From NCBI GenBank assembly GCA_014529385.2, contig CM043945.1, positions 150,241,241-150,305,240 of the forward strand: a stretch of DNA of 64,000 nt, in the 5' to 3' direction. The notes under the pieces are model-generated. The model was given only the letters and a program-made list of their open reading frames with translations, did not search any database and was not told where the DNA came from. Made by a program: the position numbers and the translations under genes. The stretch is from Adiantum capillus-veneris (taxonomy: Eukaryota; Streptophyta; Polypodiopsida; Polypodiales; Pteridaceae). The stretch's first letter is position 1; every line of letters starts with the position of its first letter. Shown here in pieces: positions 43,559 to 56,465 of this stretch.

Positions 43559-44112
43559 ATTGGGATTTAAATCTTACATCAGCTCTATGGGCTTATCGTA
43601 CTGCGTACAAAGTTGCCATTAACTGCACACCATTTAAGACGGTGTATGGCCAAGAAGCGGTTATGCCATGGGGGCTTGTCGTTCCTAGTCTTCGAGTAGA
43701 TTCTCAAGAAGGTTGGGATGGTAACCCCTTAGTTGAGCGATTATATATCCTTGAAAGGTTAGATGAAGAGAGGCAATTAGCTGTGCAAAATGCACTTGTG
43801 GAGAAAGATAGGAGGAAGAAATGGTTTGACCGTCATCTAAAGAACAAAAATATCAACGTTGGTGATAAAGTCCTTATGTATGGAGTGCGTAACGAAAAGA
43901 AAAAGTTGAAATATGCGGGAAAAGGACCATATAGAGTATGTGAGATCACCCCACAAGGAATCATTTGTGTGGAGACTCTTGATGGAGTTGAAACTATTGA
44001 ATTCCACAATGGGAGCAAATTTAAAAGATACTATGATCCTTTAAGCCAAGATGAGCTACGTGCCATCCATACAAAAAAGGCAGCCAAGGTAGAAGATACA
44101 AGCTCAAGCTGA
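43540..44112 (+). CDS. Element B: integrase C-terminal region
   Basis: This 190-codon frame continues the integrase after a one-base shift: SALWAYRTAYKVAINCTPFK and VYGQEAVMPWGLVVPSLRV, then DKVLMYGVRNEKKKLKYAGK and GPYRVCEITPQGIICVETLD. The last two form the SH3-like DNA-binding C-terminal domain. It ends KRYYDPLSQDELRAIHTKKA with no chromodomain. A stop at 44110 separates it from the downstream ORF. Confidence 0.85.
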   Translation: MEAHRIDWDLNLTSALWAYRTAYKVAINCTPFKTVYGQEAVMPWGLVVPSLRVDSQEGWDGNPLVERLYILERLDEERQLAVQNALVEKDRRKKWFDRHLKNKNINVGDKVLMYGVRNEKKKLKYAGKGPYRVCEITPQGIICVETLDGVETIEFHNGSKFKRYYDPLSQDELRAIHTKKAAKVEDTSSS

Positions 44113-44125
44113 GGCTAAGGAGTGA

Positions 44126-45079
44126 CAACAACGCATAAGTAAAAAACAAGAGGCTAACCTTGGAGTCACACATGCATTCCACGTTGAAACCGACGAGGAT
44201 TGGTTGGACTCTGACACACCTCTACGATACCCTATTGAGCTAAACAACACCTATGGAAAAGTGCTATATAACGCCTTATTGGACATGGGTGCTAAATATA
44301 ATCTGCTATCATATGGGGTGTGGTGTTAGTTAGGGAAGCCACCTCTATCTGAGAGTATTATCCAAGTCAAGGGTATCAACAAGAAAAAAACTTTGGTTTT
44401 TGGAATCTGGCACACTTCTGTTAGTTATGACAATGGGGTTGTAGCTCAAGACTTTTTGGTCATGCCTATTGGAACTATGGAGAGTAATATAAACCTAGGA
44501 CGCACGTGGATGATAGCGACCAAATGCACTATTGATTGGGGGACAAGGGGTGTCACAACACAGAAACCAACTCTTAGCCTTGCCACTCAAGCCATAGTCC
44601 CTGAGATATTGCCTCTTAAGGAAATAAAACCCAAAACATTGCATGTCCAAGAGGTTGAACCATATGTCCCCATAGCCCAACTCTCTAGAGCTTCAACTGA
44701 TGTAGTTGAAATAAAGCTTGAGACACACAAGACCCATCCCAATATAACAAAGAAAACATACAAGTGGGTCCCTAAAGCTTCTTTAGAAACCATACCGAGT
44801 GCTAAAAGATAGGAGCCTGGTAAGAGACATCCCATTAGCCCCAAGAAATATAAGAAAACGTTGCATTGGATTCCTAAAAAACTATTGGAAGCCTAAGTCT
44901 ACTATCAAGGAAATGATCAAATCTGGGTGCCAAAATGTAGATTGTGTTCTTACTTGTCACCTGACCCATGTGCGCCCAATCCTGTAGCTCCAAAACAAAT
45001 CAAAGATCGTGGAAAGGAAAAATTCACGAAAGGCTACACACTTGCTCCAGAGCTAGTTTGGGTACCGAAGAAAGAATGA
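44126..45079 (+). pseudogene. Element B: post-integrase ORF with second retropepsin-like domain and W-[VI]-P-K repeats
   Basis: One frame runs about 318 codons with stops at 44327, 44810 and about 44896. First comes AFHVETDEDWLDSDTPLRYP. Then a segment with retropepsin order: NALLDMGAKYNLLSYGVW (D-M-G for D-[ST]-G), LGKPPLSESIIQVKGIN, FLVMPIG and INLGRTWMIATKCTIDW (the LGR-type C-terminal motif). A charged linker follows, then four copies of the short motif: YKWVPKASL, LHWIPKKLL, QIWVPKCRL and LVWVPKKE. The same motif fills the ORF at 2-826. The retropepsin assignment is from motif order only. A role as a second protease or as a dimerising non-enzymatic domain is inference. Stops show this copy is dead. 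Confidence 0.62.
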
Positions 45080-45407
45080 TTTGTTCCACCTAGCTCAAGA
45101 AGAAGGAAATCAAATGAAGCTTCTTGCTCTTCATGTAATTCCTATATGGAAGTAGAAGCTTCGACACAACCTCCACCTACTATTGTACATATCCATACAA
45201 GCAAGAAAGAGTTTGCACCTGGCGTTGTAAGTTCACAACCTACAACAACGTTGCAAATAAAATCATGAGAGAGTACCTTACCACCCTTGCGATTGGATGA
45301 AACACATAGGGCGGTCGAAAACTATTAGTTAAAGCCTTCACCCATAACAACTTGAAACAATTGGTTTCAAAAGGTGAAAACATCATTCCAAAAGGTATGA
45401 TCTAGCC

Positions 45408-45420
45408 AAGGAAGGGGGGA
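45408..45420 (+). promoter_or_regulatory. Upstream polypurine-tract-like site in B
   Basis: AAGGAAGGGGGGA is followed by GTGTTTGCTGACATCC. It is nearly the same as the PPT at 47431 (AGGAAGGGGGG), which lies directly before the 3' LTR. It may be a second plus-strand priming site or a relic of a shorter element. Confidence 0.5.
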
Positions 45421-45647
45421 GTGTTTGCTGACATCCATCATTCACTTGCTTCCCTCTCAACCTTCTTCCTTGACCTCTCAATCTCCAATCTTAGGGAATG
45501 TATATATAAATCCTTATACTCACAAAAACAAGATAGAAAAGTAAAAGAGCAAGAGCCATAACACAAAATCATAAAAACACATTGTGCACGAGAACACGAC
45601 CCTTGTAATATTTGCACTCTAACCATCATCTATTTGCATGTATAGAT

Positions 45648-46076
45648 ATGGCTAGTATGCTAGAGTCATCCACTCCTGCCTTGGGTGAGAGGTACCCTTG
45701 TTACATTTCACAAATGTTTCACATGGTCTTTCCGGTGCTTGCCTGTGAATGGGATTTGGTAAGTACGCTAGCATGTGAGAGGAGTTTCGAGGAGTTAGAA
45801 TGGCTGATACATCTCTTGACCACGACTGATCCATACTTAGTAGAGAGTGTATCTCCCATTGCACAAGCCTATCCTTTTGACCAAGATGGCTATAGGCGTC
45901 TAGTGACCTTCTTAGTAAACGTTGGTGCCTTTGATGATGAAGAAGACTTACATGATTATACGGATGGCACATATGGTCTCACAGGTGATGACTTTATTTT
46001 TCTCGACGACGAGGATAGGGGTTTAGCCTTAGGGTTTCCCCCCAATATCTACAATCCTATTCCCTTGACTCTCTAG
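45648..46076 (+). CDS. Small acidic ORF in the 3' region of B
   Basis: 142 codons from ATG 45648 to the stop at 46074-46076. It begins MASMLESSTPALGERYPCYI. The middle is hydrophobic/aromatic (MFHMVFPVLACEWDLVSTLA, ERSFEELEWLIHLLTTTDPY) and the C-terminal half acidic (DDEEDLHDYTDGTYGLTGDD, FIFLDDEDRG). No signal peptide, transmembrane helix or named domain is evident. It lies between the two PPT-like sites, where some plant Gypsy elements carry extra ORFs. It is intact, unlike most of B, but whether it is translated is unknown. Confidence 0.4.
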   Translation: MASMLESSTPALGERYPCYISQMFHMVFPVLACEWDLVSTLACERSFEELEWLIHLLTTTDPYLVESVSPIAQAYPFDQDGYRRLVTFLVNVGAFDDEEDLHDYTDGTYGLTGDDFIFLDDEDRGLALGFPPNIYNPIPLTL

Positions 46077-46309
46077 GGGGAGTGCAAATAATTAGGTTAG
46101 GGCTCCTTATGTTTTTTAATTATCTTCAATAAGTGTTGGTACCTTTTCCCACTGTTGTGACTCCTAGAGGTATTCTTTGTGTTTCCTAGTGTGTACATGA
46201 ACGTGTTGCTGTTGTTAGGATTTGGACCTTTATGGAATCTTTCTCTCGTTCACACTTCAAATCAAGTGCGACCATCAACACAAATAGGTGTTTCTTGTCC
46301 CTTAGCATT

Positions 46310-47300
46310 GCCCCTTATCTTTTTGCATCCATGTTTGTCTGCTTTAATTGTGATTGGTAGCATAATATCCAGCTCATTTTCTTAGTATCAAACATTAAAT
46401 TCAATGTAATTTTTTGTCATAATCACTTGTCTAGGTTTACAAATCAAGCAGTCCGACTAAGCTAGTTTGACCAAGCTAGGTGTTAAAGATCTTCTCTTAA
46501 TACCATGGGGAATGCCTTCCTAATAATCAATGGTTACTTAGGTTCTTAATCCGATTTAGGTAGCATTGTGTGAAATGTACTAGGGCTTTCTAATGGGCTT
46601 AGTCCCTATTGATTGTTAGCTTAAGTATTATAAAGGGGGTTTACTAATGGATGAGCCTGGGGAGGGTAAAAATGTTATATGGCCCCCCAAAGTTACAAAA
46701 TTAAAATGCTAGAAACGAACAAACAAACAAAAAAATCAAAGTGCCACAATGTAAAATCTTAAGCTAGAAGAGAAATCTCAGCTTGATTTGGTACTTCACT
46801 CACATGTATCGCCTATGGTACTAGAGCCCTAGAGGTTCCCAGTGTGGGCGCTTCTTTTTGAAAAGCAAAAACCCAAGGCATACAAAATAAGCACACACAT
46901 CAAAATTAAAACAATGTGAAAAGACTTTGGGGGGTCAAAGAAAAGTAAATCAGTCAGGCGATGATTTCATGAGAAATTACTTTTATCGTAGCTTAACTAC
47001 GAGGTCTTCTAGGTATAGCCTCTAATTAGCCTCCTTCGAACATGAAATACTTGGCTCGCGATTAAACAACTTAATTGACCAGAGAAAATTGCGAAGCTTG
47101 CCCATGGTATTAATAGTCGATCTTTAGTGCCTTTTGACCGTTAAATTAGCGACCCCAGACTTATTTAGTTTTTTACCTTTACAACTGTTTATGTGTTTGA
47201 TTATACTACAATTTAATGTTTATTGCTGAAAAATGGATTAAAATTTTGTTACCAATGAATTTGTCTACCTAACTGCATATGCTTTTTAATTGATTATAAG
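46310..47300. repeat. Near-symmetric inverted repeat of about 1 kb
   Basis: The left half matches the reverse complement of the right half along its whole length, centred near 46806. Anchors with constant coordinate sum: GATTGGTAG-type 46352 / 47258, AAACATTAAATT 46390-46401 / 47210-47221, TTAATACCATGGG 46497-46509 / 47101-47113, CCCCCCAAAGT 46683-46693 / 46924-46934. By eye the arms are about two-thirds identical with small indels and almost no spacer. Confidence 0.72.
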
Positions 47301-47430
47301 GATACACTTACTGTGCCACTTTTGTTTGATTTTGCAGTGACTGAAGAAAACTAAGGACATTCATCTCAAATGCTCTTCCACCTTGACAACGAGCTTCAAC
47401 TCAATATATTTTGAGGACAGAATCTACATC

Positions 47431-47443
47431 AGGAAGGGGGGCA
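47431..47443 (+). promoter_or_regulatory. Polypurine tract of B
   Basis: AGGAAGGGGGGCA directly before the TGTTAACC start of the 3' LTR. Confidence 0.8.
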
Positions 47444-48476
<1,033 letters not shown>

Positions 48477-48483
48477 CACAATG

Positions 48484-49363
<880 letters not shown>

Positions 49364-50053
49364 ATGGCCACTCGGGCCTCATCTCGAGGGAAGCCCACAT
49401 TTGTCGGCATCGTGGCAACACCCCCAAAGGTGGAATGGCCCGGTTGCAAAATGAAGTCGACAGACTTTGCAAGGAGAACAAAGATTTGAAGGAAAAGCTA
49501 GCAGCCATCGAATCTCGACTCACCACAATAGAGAACTCCAACAAGGGAGAAATGGAAGAGAAGGATATCAAGATATGGAGGTAGACATCATCCTCATAGA
49601 GAAGGTCAAGAACCAAGTGCAGGATGCCATCTTCTGCAAAGTTGAAGTTCGTGTGGCGTCCATGCTACACGAACGACAACGTCAAGATGATCTTGCTCTC
49701 AATGTTCGCATCGGCGGGCTCCCGAGTGATTGGCAAGGAAAGGAGGACCACAAGTTCCATGAGTCCTTCGATCGCATCCGAACAACAACCCCCATGATAC
49801 AATGGGATCAACAACAATCACCACTATTTCTCACGAGCATCACACTAACCATGCAATTCTTACCTTCAAGACCAAAGCAGATCGAATCAAGCTCCTTGAG
49901 CACTCAAAGCTTCTCAAGGACACAAAAATTTGGTTTGTTGAAGATCTTATACCCACTCAACTCAAACAAAAGAAGGCTGAACTCCAAAAGATGCGAGAAG
50001 CGCGCATAGCAGGGAAGTGGGCAGTGTATCGAGGAGGTAAAGCCATCATCTAG
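49364..50053 (+). pseudogene. LINE (L1-type) ORF1-like protein fragment
   Basis: ATG at 49364 opens ATRASSRGKPTF. The following coiled coil lies in another frame (RLQNEVDRLCKENKDLKEKL, AAIESRLTTIENSNKGEM). An RRM-like start follows (LALNVRIGGLPSDWQGKED). The C-terminal part (49802-50053) reads AILTFKTKADRIKLLEHSKL, TKIWFVEDLIPTQLKQKKAE, LQKMREARIAGKWAVYRGGK and AII-stop. The order coiled coil, RRM, then a C-terminal phrase of the 'lxxLREARxxGKxAxxrxgkLi' kind is typical of L1-clade ORF1p or of a reverse-transcriptase-linked nucleic-acid chaperone. At least two frameshifts break it, and no endonuclease or RT follows, so it is a truncated or rearranged copy. Confidence 0.68.
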
Positions 50054-50279
50054 GAGTTTTGAACTCCCAAACCGGCTCCCTCCTCCTCACCTACTTCATC
50101 TTAGGTTTTGTTCATCCCACCTTATCTTTTTCACCCTTTTTTGTTTTTCCACCCCTTGATGGACCCTCAGTCCTTAATTGATATGTATCAGACGGAATTC
50201 TTTGTACTGTTTTGCTTCTGGTCTCATAGGTCATATATGACCTCTGTGGATGATAATTCAATCTATCTATCTATCTATG

Positions 50280-50321
<42 letters not shown>

Positions 50322-50330
50322 CCCCCGTCC
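50054..50330 (+). mobile_element. Probable LINE-type 3' tail ending in (TCTA)n(CT)n
   Basis: Sequence after the ORF1-like stop ends TTTGCTTCTGGTCTCATAGG...TGATAATTCAA, then TCTATCTATCTATC and CT repeats (50281-50319). A related tail is on the minus strand at 53010-52945, also running into CT repeats. A shared 3' end next to simple repeats fits target-primed retroposons. Confidence 0.5.
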
Positions 50331-50757
50331 GTGTGCCATCCTCTAGCTTTTTTCCTTAGGCGACCTGCGAGCATCTTCGTAGATTCTTTGTAATAGAAGC
50401 ACCTCAAAAATGTTTGTACCCCCACTTCCACTGCCTGCTTTGTTTGATTGATGCCACTCCTCAACATCACCAGTAGAATGAATTGTCTCCCACCCCGCTC
50501 GTCATCTAATCACCATCACTATCTTGCTTGGTTCCCATCTCTTTTCCCAAGCAAGATAACATGCTAGCAAATAATTCATAGGAATATTTATATGTAGGCC
50601 TGTCGATCAGCAACAAAGATTCTGATAGCAATGAACTATTGTTATTTTGTTAGTGCCTTGCCGAGTCCATCCATGAGACAATGATGATGGACTCTAATTG
50701 AGAAGAGACTGCTAACGATCATGTCAATCAAGATGGCCGAAAAGGTGTCCAAATGCA

Positions 50758-50895
<138 letters not shown>

Positions 50896-52238
50896 TATTA
50901 TAATAACATAAGCAACCAGTCGAATGGAAGCAGCTTGCACGCTAGTATTTTCAAGCTCTTCTTCAAGGAAATGTTGTGTGTATGAAATTGGATGACTATT
51001 TATTTGATTTACTCATGTGACTGCAGTCAAGGATCAAACTAATTTGAGTAGATAGATGAAAAACGTTTAAGCCTTTTCTGCTAGGAGTCCCACATCTGAT
51101 GCCTTTCCCTTTTCGGGTCAGAGTAGCCCACTAGCTTGTGCATCACAGTCGCGATGAAATTTGGTTTCAGGAGAAAAAGATTAGTGGACAATTGGGATTG
51201 CTTGGAAACTTGATCAAGTTCTAGTCTTTTGTGGGATACTTCAAACAATCCGATATCCTTTCTGCTGCTACGGCCTTTGACTGGTTTCACCTCAAAGGTA
51301 GGTGGCCTTAAGCAAGACATTGCAAGGTGAGATAATTCATGGAGGGAGGTGTGTCGAGGTCGTTGAATCTCTAGGCATGGGATTGTTGTAAGGCAATGGA
51401 GGTGCAAGGCACACATTGGCACTACCCCACGGCACAAGCATGACTAATGAGCTACATGGCAATAGGTGATGACGTATCTGGGGCTGAAGTCGACGGGGTC
51501 CAAAGGGCTAATTATGCTTGTGGTCACTGGTCAGGGGTTGAATTCGAGGGTGTGAGAGGGGCAACGGGTTACGGTGGGCAGTTGTTGTGCACAATGGGCA
51601 GAGATGGTGGCTTGGGGATTCTGGTCCAAGAGGGATCATTAGAGGCAACTGAAACTACAGGATGTCATGAGAAAAGGGCATCCGAAGTTATTGCAGTAGG
51701 GTTGCACTAGAAGTTGCTAAGATATGGTTGCCCAAGAAAGGGGGAATCTAAAAAAGAAATGATATTTTTAAAAGATGTGTCAATATGTCTAGGAGGTCAG
51801 TAGGGTGTCCACTTCATACATTAGCACGTTGTTAAGAGGAATCCTACATAATATAATCTTCCTCTCCGGTGTATTCTACTACTTGGAACAGACATACTCC
51901 GTCTATTTTTCCAAAACTCAATTAATTAGCCTCCCAGATTCTCTTATAATACAGATATTCTAAAAGGAAACCCCCCTGCCTCGGGCCTTGCTTTGCACCA
52001 TCTGGGTCAGGGAGCTTGAGCTCACAACGTAACTCTCTGGATGGGAGACATTAGGATGCTATTTTTTAAAGTAATACAAACCCAAGGTTGAGGATTTTCT
52101 TTATATTATCGTAAAGCTATTAGGATGCTATTTTTTGAAGTAGTACAAATGAGAGAGTTGCAGCTTCTCTTCATATTATCATAAATCTATTAGTGGCGTG
52201 CAAAAAAACTATAAAAGCGTAGAGTCCTAGCTGCACTC

Positions 52239-52380
<142 letters not shown>

Positions 52381-52839
52381 GGAGTCATTCGACTTCTCTA
52401 TTGCCTCCTTGTGGCCTGACTCCTCACCTTGTCCCCTGCCTGCTTGCTCATGACCTTGTCCGCCACCTGCCCTACTCATCTCCTCAACTGTCAATTAGCC
52501 CTTATTTTTCCCCTCCCCCATTTTCCCTTGCTTTACCAGATAGCATCTCACGAGATTCTTCTCAATCAAACCAAAATGAAAATTTGTAGCCACATGCTTG
52601 CTTCAAAATGGGGGATCTTAAAAGCCCCCAAATCAATCCGGGTCCCCATGGAGTGATTAGAAGGGGTTTTGGCCTTTCAAAAGATGATATAAGAGGTTTG
52701 ATATAAGATATGTTTCGCATGGGCAGGTGTTGTAGTTAATTGGCAACCCCTATGTGTTGTTAACTGGAAACCCCCATTGGCCCCCCATTGGCCCATCTAG
52801 CCAATATTGAAAATATGCTATAAGGAAAAATATGTTGGG

Positions 52840-53010
<171 letters not shown>

Positions 53011-53041
53011 AGATGATTATTAATGACGCTCAATGCTTGTA

Positions 53042-53136
<95 letters not shown>
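53042..53136 (+). repeat. (GT)n(GA)n compound microsatellite
   Basis: GT at 53042-53060 passes into GA to 53136, the same design as the tract 200 bases upstream. Confidence 0.95.
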
Positions 53137-53139
<3 letters not shown>

Positions 53140-53351
53140 GGAATGTGTATACGCGGATGCCTCCAAATGTAGAGAAATATAATGAGCAAATTTTATATTG
53201 CTTGCTAACTTTATGAAATGTCACATGAAATTAAGTGCTGTCAAAATGTACCAAGAGTTGATAATGCTATATATGCTATCCTCTTGCATTGGTTGGTTTT
53301 GCTCGATTTTTGGTTCGCTCGACAAATCTTGCTCGGTCTTTGGAATTCCTC

Positions 53352-53439
53352 CTCATTAGGAATCTATTCTTGATGAAATGATCACTATGCCTATGTTATT
53401 TTTCACTATACAGAAGTTACTAGGCCATTAAATGCTACC
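53352..53439 (+). mobile_element. Chromovirus A 5' LTR, remaining part
   Basis: CTCATTAGGAATCTATTCTT through ATTAAATGCTACC corresponds to 58307-58392 of the right LTR. It follows the right copy of the target duplication of M. Confidence 0.88.
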
Positions 53440-54220
53440 TTAATTGGGTAACACCATACCCATTGTACATAAGCAAGCTTTCAATAAGTTAATAAAGAGC
53501 TCTATTTCCGTGTACATGATTTTTGTTAAAGATTTTCAAAATGAACCTAATGCTTTAGCAAAAGAAAATATAAATAATCACAAGGAATTAGAGTTATCCA
53601 ATTTTCTCAAGGAATTTCAAGATGTTTTTATTGATGACATCCCTTGTGAACTACCTCCTAAACGAGGCAATGATGACCATGCACTTGAACTTCTTCAAGG
53701 AAGTTCACCGCCTAATAAACCTCCTTATAGAGTTTCCCAAGCTCAACAAGAGAAGATTATGCGGCAAGTGCATGAGTTAGTTGAGAAGGGCATGGTTAGG
53801 CCTAGCTCATCTCCATTTTGTTCATCGGTTTTATTAGTGCAAAAGAAAGACAACACATATCATATGTGTGTTGAATATAGAGCACTAAATAGGATCACTA
53901 TCAAAAATAGGTTTCCCATTCCACGAGTAGAAAACCTATTTGATAAGCTACAAGGGTCGACCTACTTCAGTAGGATTGACCTAAAAAGTGGCTACCATCA
54001 AATAAGGATAATAGATCAAGACATTGTAAAGACCGCATTTCACACTACATTTGGTCTTTACGAGTACATTGTCATGCCTTTTGGCTTGACCAATGCACCA
54101 ACCACATTTAACCGCTTGATGGAGAAGCTATTTAGGCCTCACCGAACCTTTACTGGAGTGTTCTTTGATGATAAAATCATCTACTCTAATTCACTAGACG
54201 AACACAAGCAACATCTGTAG
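53440..54220 (+). pseudogene. Chromovirus A: protease tail and reverse transcriptase
   Basis: The internal region starts abruptly after the LTR, without a primer site or gag, inside the last residues of the protease region (GNTIPIVHKQAFNKLIKSSI; D has GRTIPLVNPLSFDKSMKS). The RT follows: [93 protein letters not shown], and GVFFDDKIIYS with both catalytic aspartates. A TAG at 54218 ends the frame. The next ~100 bases continue in frame with a further TGA (LFQAL-stop-VDKLYINQKKSEFF) before a one-base insertion. Confidence 0.9.
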
Positions 54221-54941
54221 GTATTATTTCAAGCCTTGTGAGTGGATAAACTCTATATTAATCAAAAGAAGAGTGAGTTTTTCTTACAAGAGATTCAATA
54301 TTTAGGTCACATTATCTCTCAAGATGGCATGGCAAATGGATCCATCAAAGCTAGAGGTAATAAAAGGATGGCCTAATCCAAGGAATTTACATGAATTAAG
54401 AAGCTTTATAGGTCTGTGTGCATACTATAGATGCTTCATGGAAAAATTCTCACAAATCGCGGGACCATTACATGACCTAACAAAGAAAAATGTTAGATAT
54501 ACATGGTCTGCCAAGGAGAACAATGCTTTCAAAAAGCTTAAAGAAAAGCTTATCTCTCAACCTGTGCTTACACTGCTGGATCTCTCAAAGCCATTTGAGG
54601 TCCAATGTGACGCTTGTAGTGATTGCCTTGGAGCTATTTTGCTCCAAGAAGGGCTCGCTATAGCCTATGAAAGTCGAAGGCTCGACCCTGTTAAGAAAGA
54701 TCTAAGCATATATAAAAAGGAACTCCTCGCAGTTATACATGCCTTAGACTCGTGGAAGCACTATTTATTGGGGAATCCTTTCATTCTACAGATGGATCAC
54801 CAAAGCCTTAAGTACTTCATGACGCAGACCAAGCTCTCCAACAAACAAATGAGGTGGGAAAATTTTCTTTTGCAATTTCATTTTCACATTACTCACATTG
54901 CTGGGAAGCATAATCAAGTAGCTGATGCACTCTCAAGATGA
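54221..54941 (+). pseudogene. Chromovirus A: RT connection and RNase H
   Basis: After an extra base near 54326 the frame 54324-54941 reads MDPSKLEVIKGWPNPRNLHE, FIGLCAYYRCFMEKFSQIAG, FEVQCDACSDCLGAILLQEG, KELLAVIHALDSWKHYLLGN, QMDHQSLKYFMTQTKLS and HIAGKHNQVADALSR. A TGA follows at 54939-54941. This is the RNase H domain that degrades RNA in the RNA-DNA hybrid; the DACS and TELLA-like positions are conserved. Confidence 0.9.
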
Positions 54942-56465
54942 CTGAGAGTGAATGCGGTTTCCATAGCAACTCACAATGATCTATCTTCCATTAGAGTGAA
55001 TGCAGTTTCCATAGCAACTCACAATGATCTATCTTCCATGATAGATGAGTATTCTCTTGATCCCAATTTTAGACATGTGATTTTAGCCGTTGCACTAGGG
55101 AAGAAAGAAGAACCATTTACCTTACAAGATGGTTATCTTCTCTATGGCAATAAACTATGCGTTACTAACTCACTACATGAGAAAGTAATGTATGAATCTC
55201 ATGCTCCTCCTTATACGGGGCATAGAGGGATTCAATCTACCCTAAAAGGGATAGAAACATATTTCTATTGGCCTGCCATGAAAGAAAAATACAAGAGTAT
55301 GTTTCAAAATGTGTGGTATGCCAAAAGACGAAGTTTGATAGAGGGAAGCAACCTGGATTGCTTCAACCTTTGCCAATACCTAATTCACCATGGGAGAGCA
55401 TATCCATGGATTTTATCTTTGGATTGCCCAAGTCTATCCATGGGAATATAGGAATATGGACGATAGTAGACAAGTTTAGCAAACAAGACTATCAAAGCCC
55501 ATCAAATGGCAACCCTCTTTATATCACAAATCTTCAAGTACCATGGCTTGCCAATGTTTATATTATTAGCTAGAGATCCTAAAATGACCAGTAATTTTTG
55601 GAAGGGTCTCTTTGAGAATTTAGGGACAAGGCTAAACTTCTCTTTGGCCTATCACACGCAAACAGATGGCCAAAGTGAAATAGCTAACCTAACAATTCTT
55701 GATCTACTAAAAGCCTATGTAACGGACGTAGATCAAAGGTCCCAATGGGAGAAGTACTTATTGTTAGTGGAGTATGCCTACACTAACACTATACATACCT
55801 CCATAAAAAAATCACCTTTTGAGGTAATTATGGGAAGATATAAAAGTCCCTTGCTACTTAAGGTACGCGGGAAGATCTTCGCTACAAACGAGTATAGCCG
55901 AGACCTACAAGAATCCTTCCAAAAGATTAAGGATGCTATCCCTATCTCACAGCAAAGGCAAAAGGCTCCTGCTGATAAGAACAAAAGAGCTCAAGCCTTT
56001 AAACAAAATGATTGGGTCTTACTTAAATTTCCCAAGGCTTGATTAAGGCACACAACGGGAAAGAATCCTACGGGACACCAAAAGTACTATGCTAAATTAG
56101 CAAAAAGGTACTATGGTCCCTTTCAGATTCTTAAACCAATCAATGAGATGGCCTATCAATTCAAGTTGCCCAGTCATTGGCTCATACACAATGCTTTCCA
56201 TGTGAGTCTACTAAAGCCTTACAAAGGAGAGCCACCTCAAGAACCAACTAATGAAGACCCACCGGAGATCGAGGACCAAGAAGAGGTGCTGCAACCCGAG
56301 TCCATTCTCCGACATGAAGACAAGGTATTGAGAGGCGGTAAAATTATCCGACTGTATCTTATTAAATTTAAAAACTATCCTTTTGAAGATGCTAGATGTA
56401 TGCAAGGCATAAAATTAAAGGATAACCTAAACCTTGTCAATGCTTACAATGATTCCCTAGAGTAA
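54942..56465 (+). pseudogene. Chromovirus A: integrase and chromodomain, several frameshifts
   Basis: Pieces in order: 54948-55451 (with a 48-bp duplication at its start, then FTLQDGYLLYGNKLCVT, YESHAPPYTGHRGIQST), 55268-55573 (YVSKCVVCQKTKFDRGKQPG, SISMDFIFGLPKSIHGNIGI), 55506-56042 (MATLFISQIFKYHGLP, ARDPKMTSNFWKGLF, YHTQTDGQSEIANL, ending FPKA-stop) and 56148-56465 (PSHWLIHNAFHVSLLKPYKG, then DKVLRGGKIIRLYLIKFKNY, ending NAYNDSLE). The last part is the chromodomain. D-D-E residues can be traced, but at least three indels and a TGA at 56041 break the protein. Confidence 0.88.
54945..55040 (+). repeat. 48-bp in-frame tandem duplication in A
   Basis: Two copies with a 48-bp period encode NAVSIATHNDLSSI(R/M) twice. 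C and G carry one copy. Confidence 0.92.

Noticed and set aside
43540-44112. A chromodomain at the end of B integrase
   Set aside because: The C-terminal part has an SH3-like GPY-type region but no YLIKFK-type chromodomain phrase as in A and C.
45612-45647. Earlier non-ATG start for the small acidic ORF of B
   Set aside because: The codon at 45612 is TTG; ATG at 45648 is the first good start and nothing supports the longer form.
51081-51710. Two ORFs (118 codons minus, 87 codons plus) in the right arm of M as a possible transposase
   Set aside because: No DDE/D motif, zinc finger or other transposase signature could be seen.
51976-52060. A stretch with CTGGATGGGAGACATTAGGATG reminiscent of 5S rRNA
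   Set aside because: Only a short local resemblance; the 5' and 3' thirds of a 5S gene and its internal promoter are not present.
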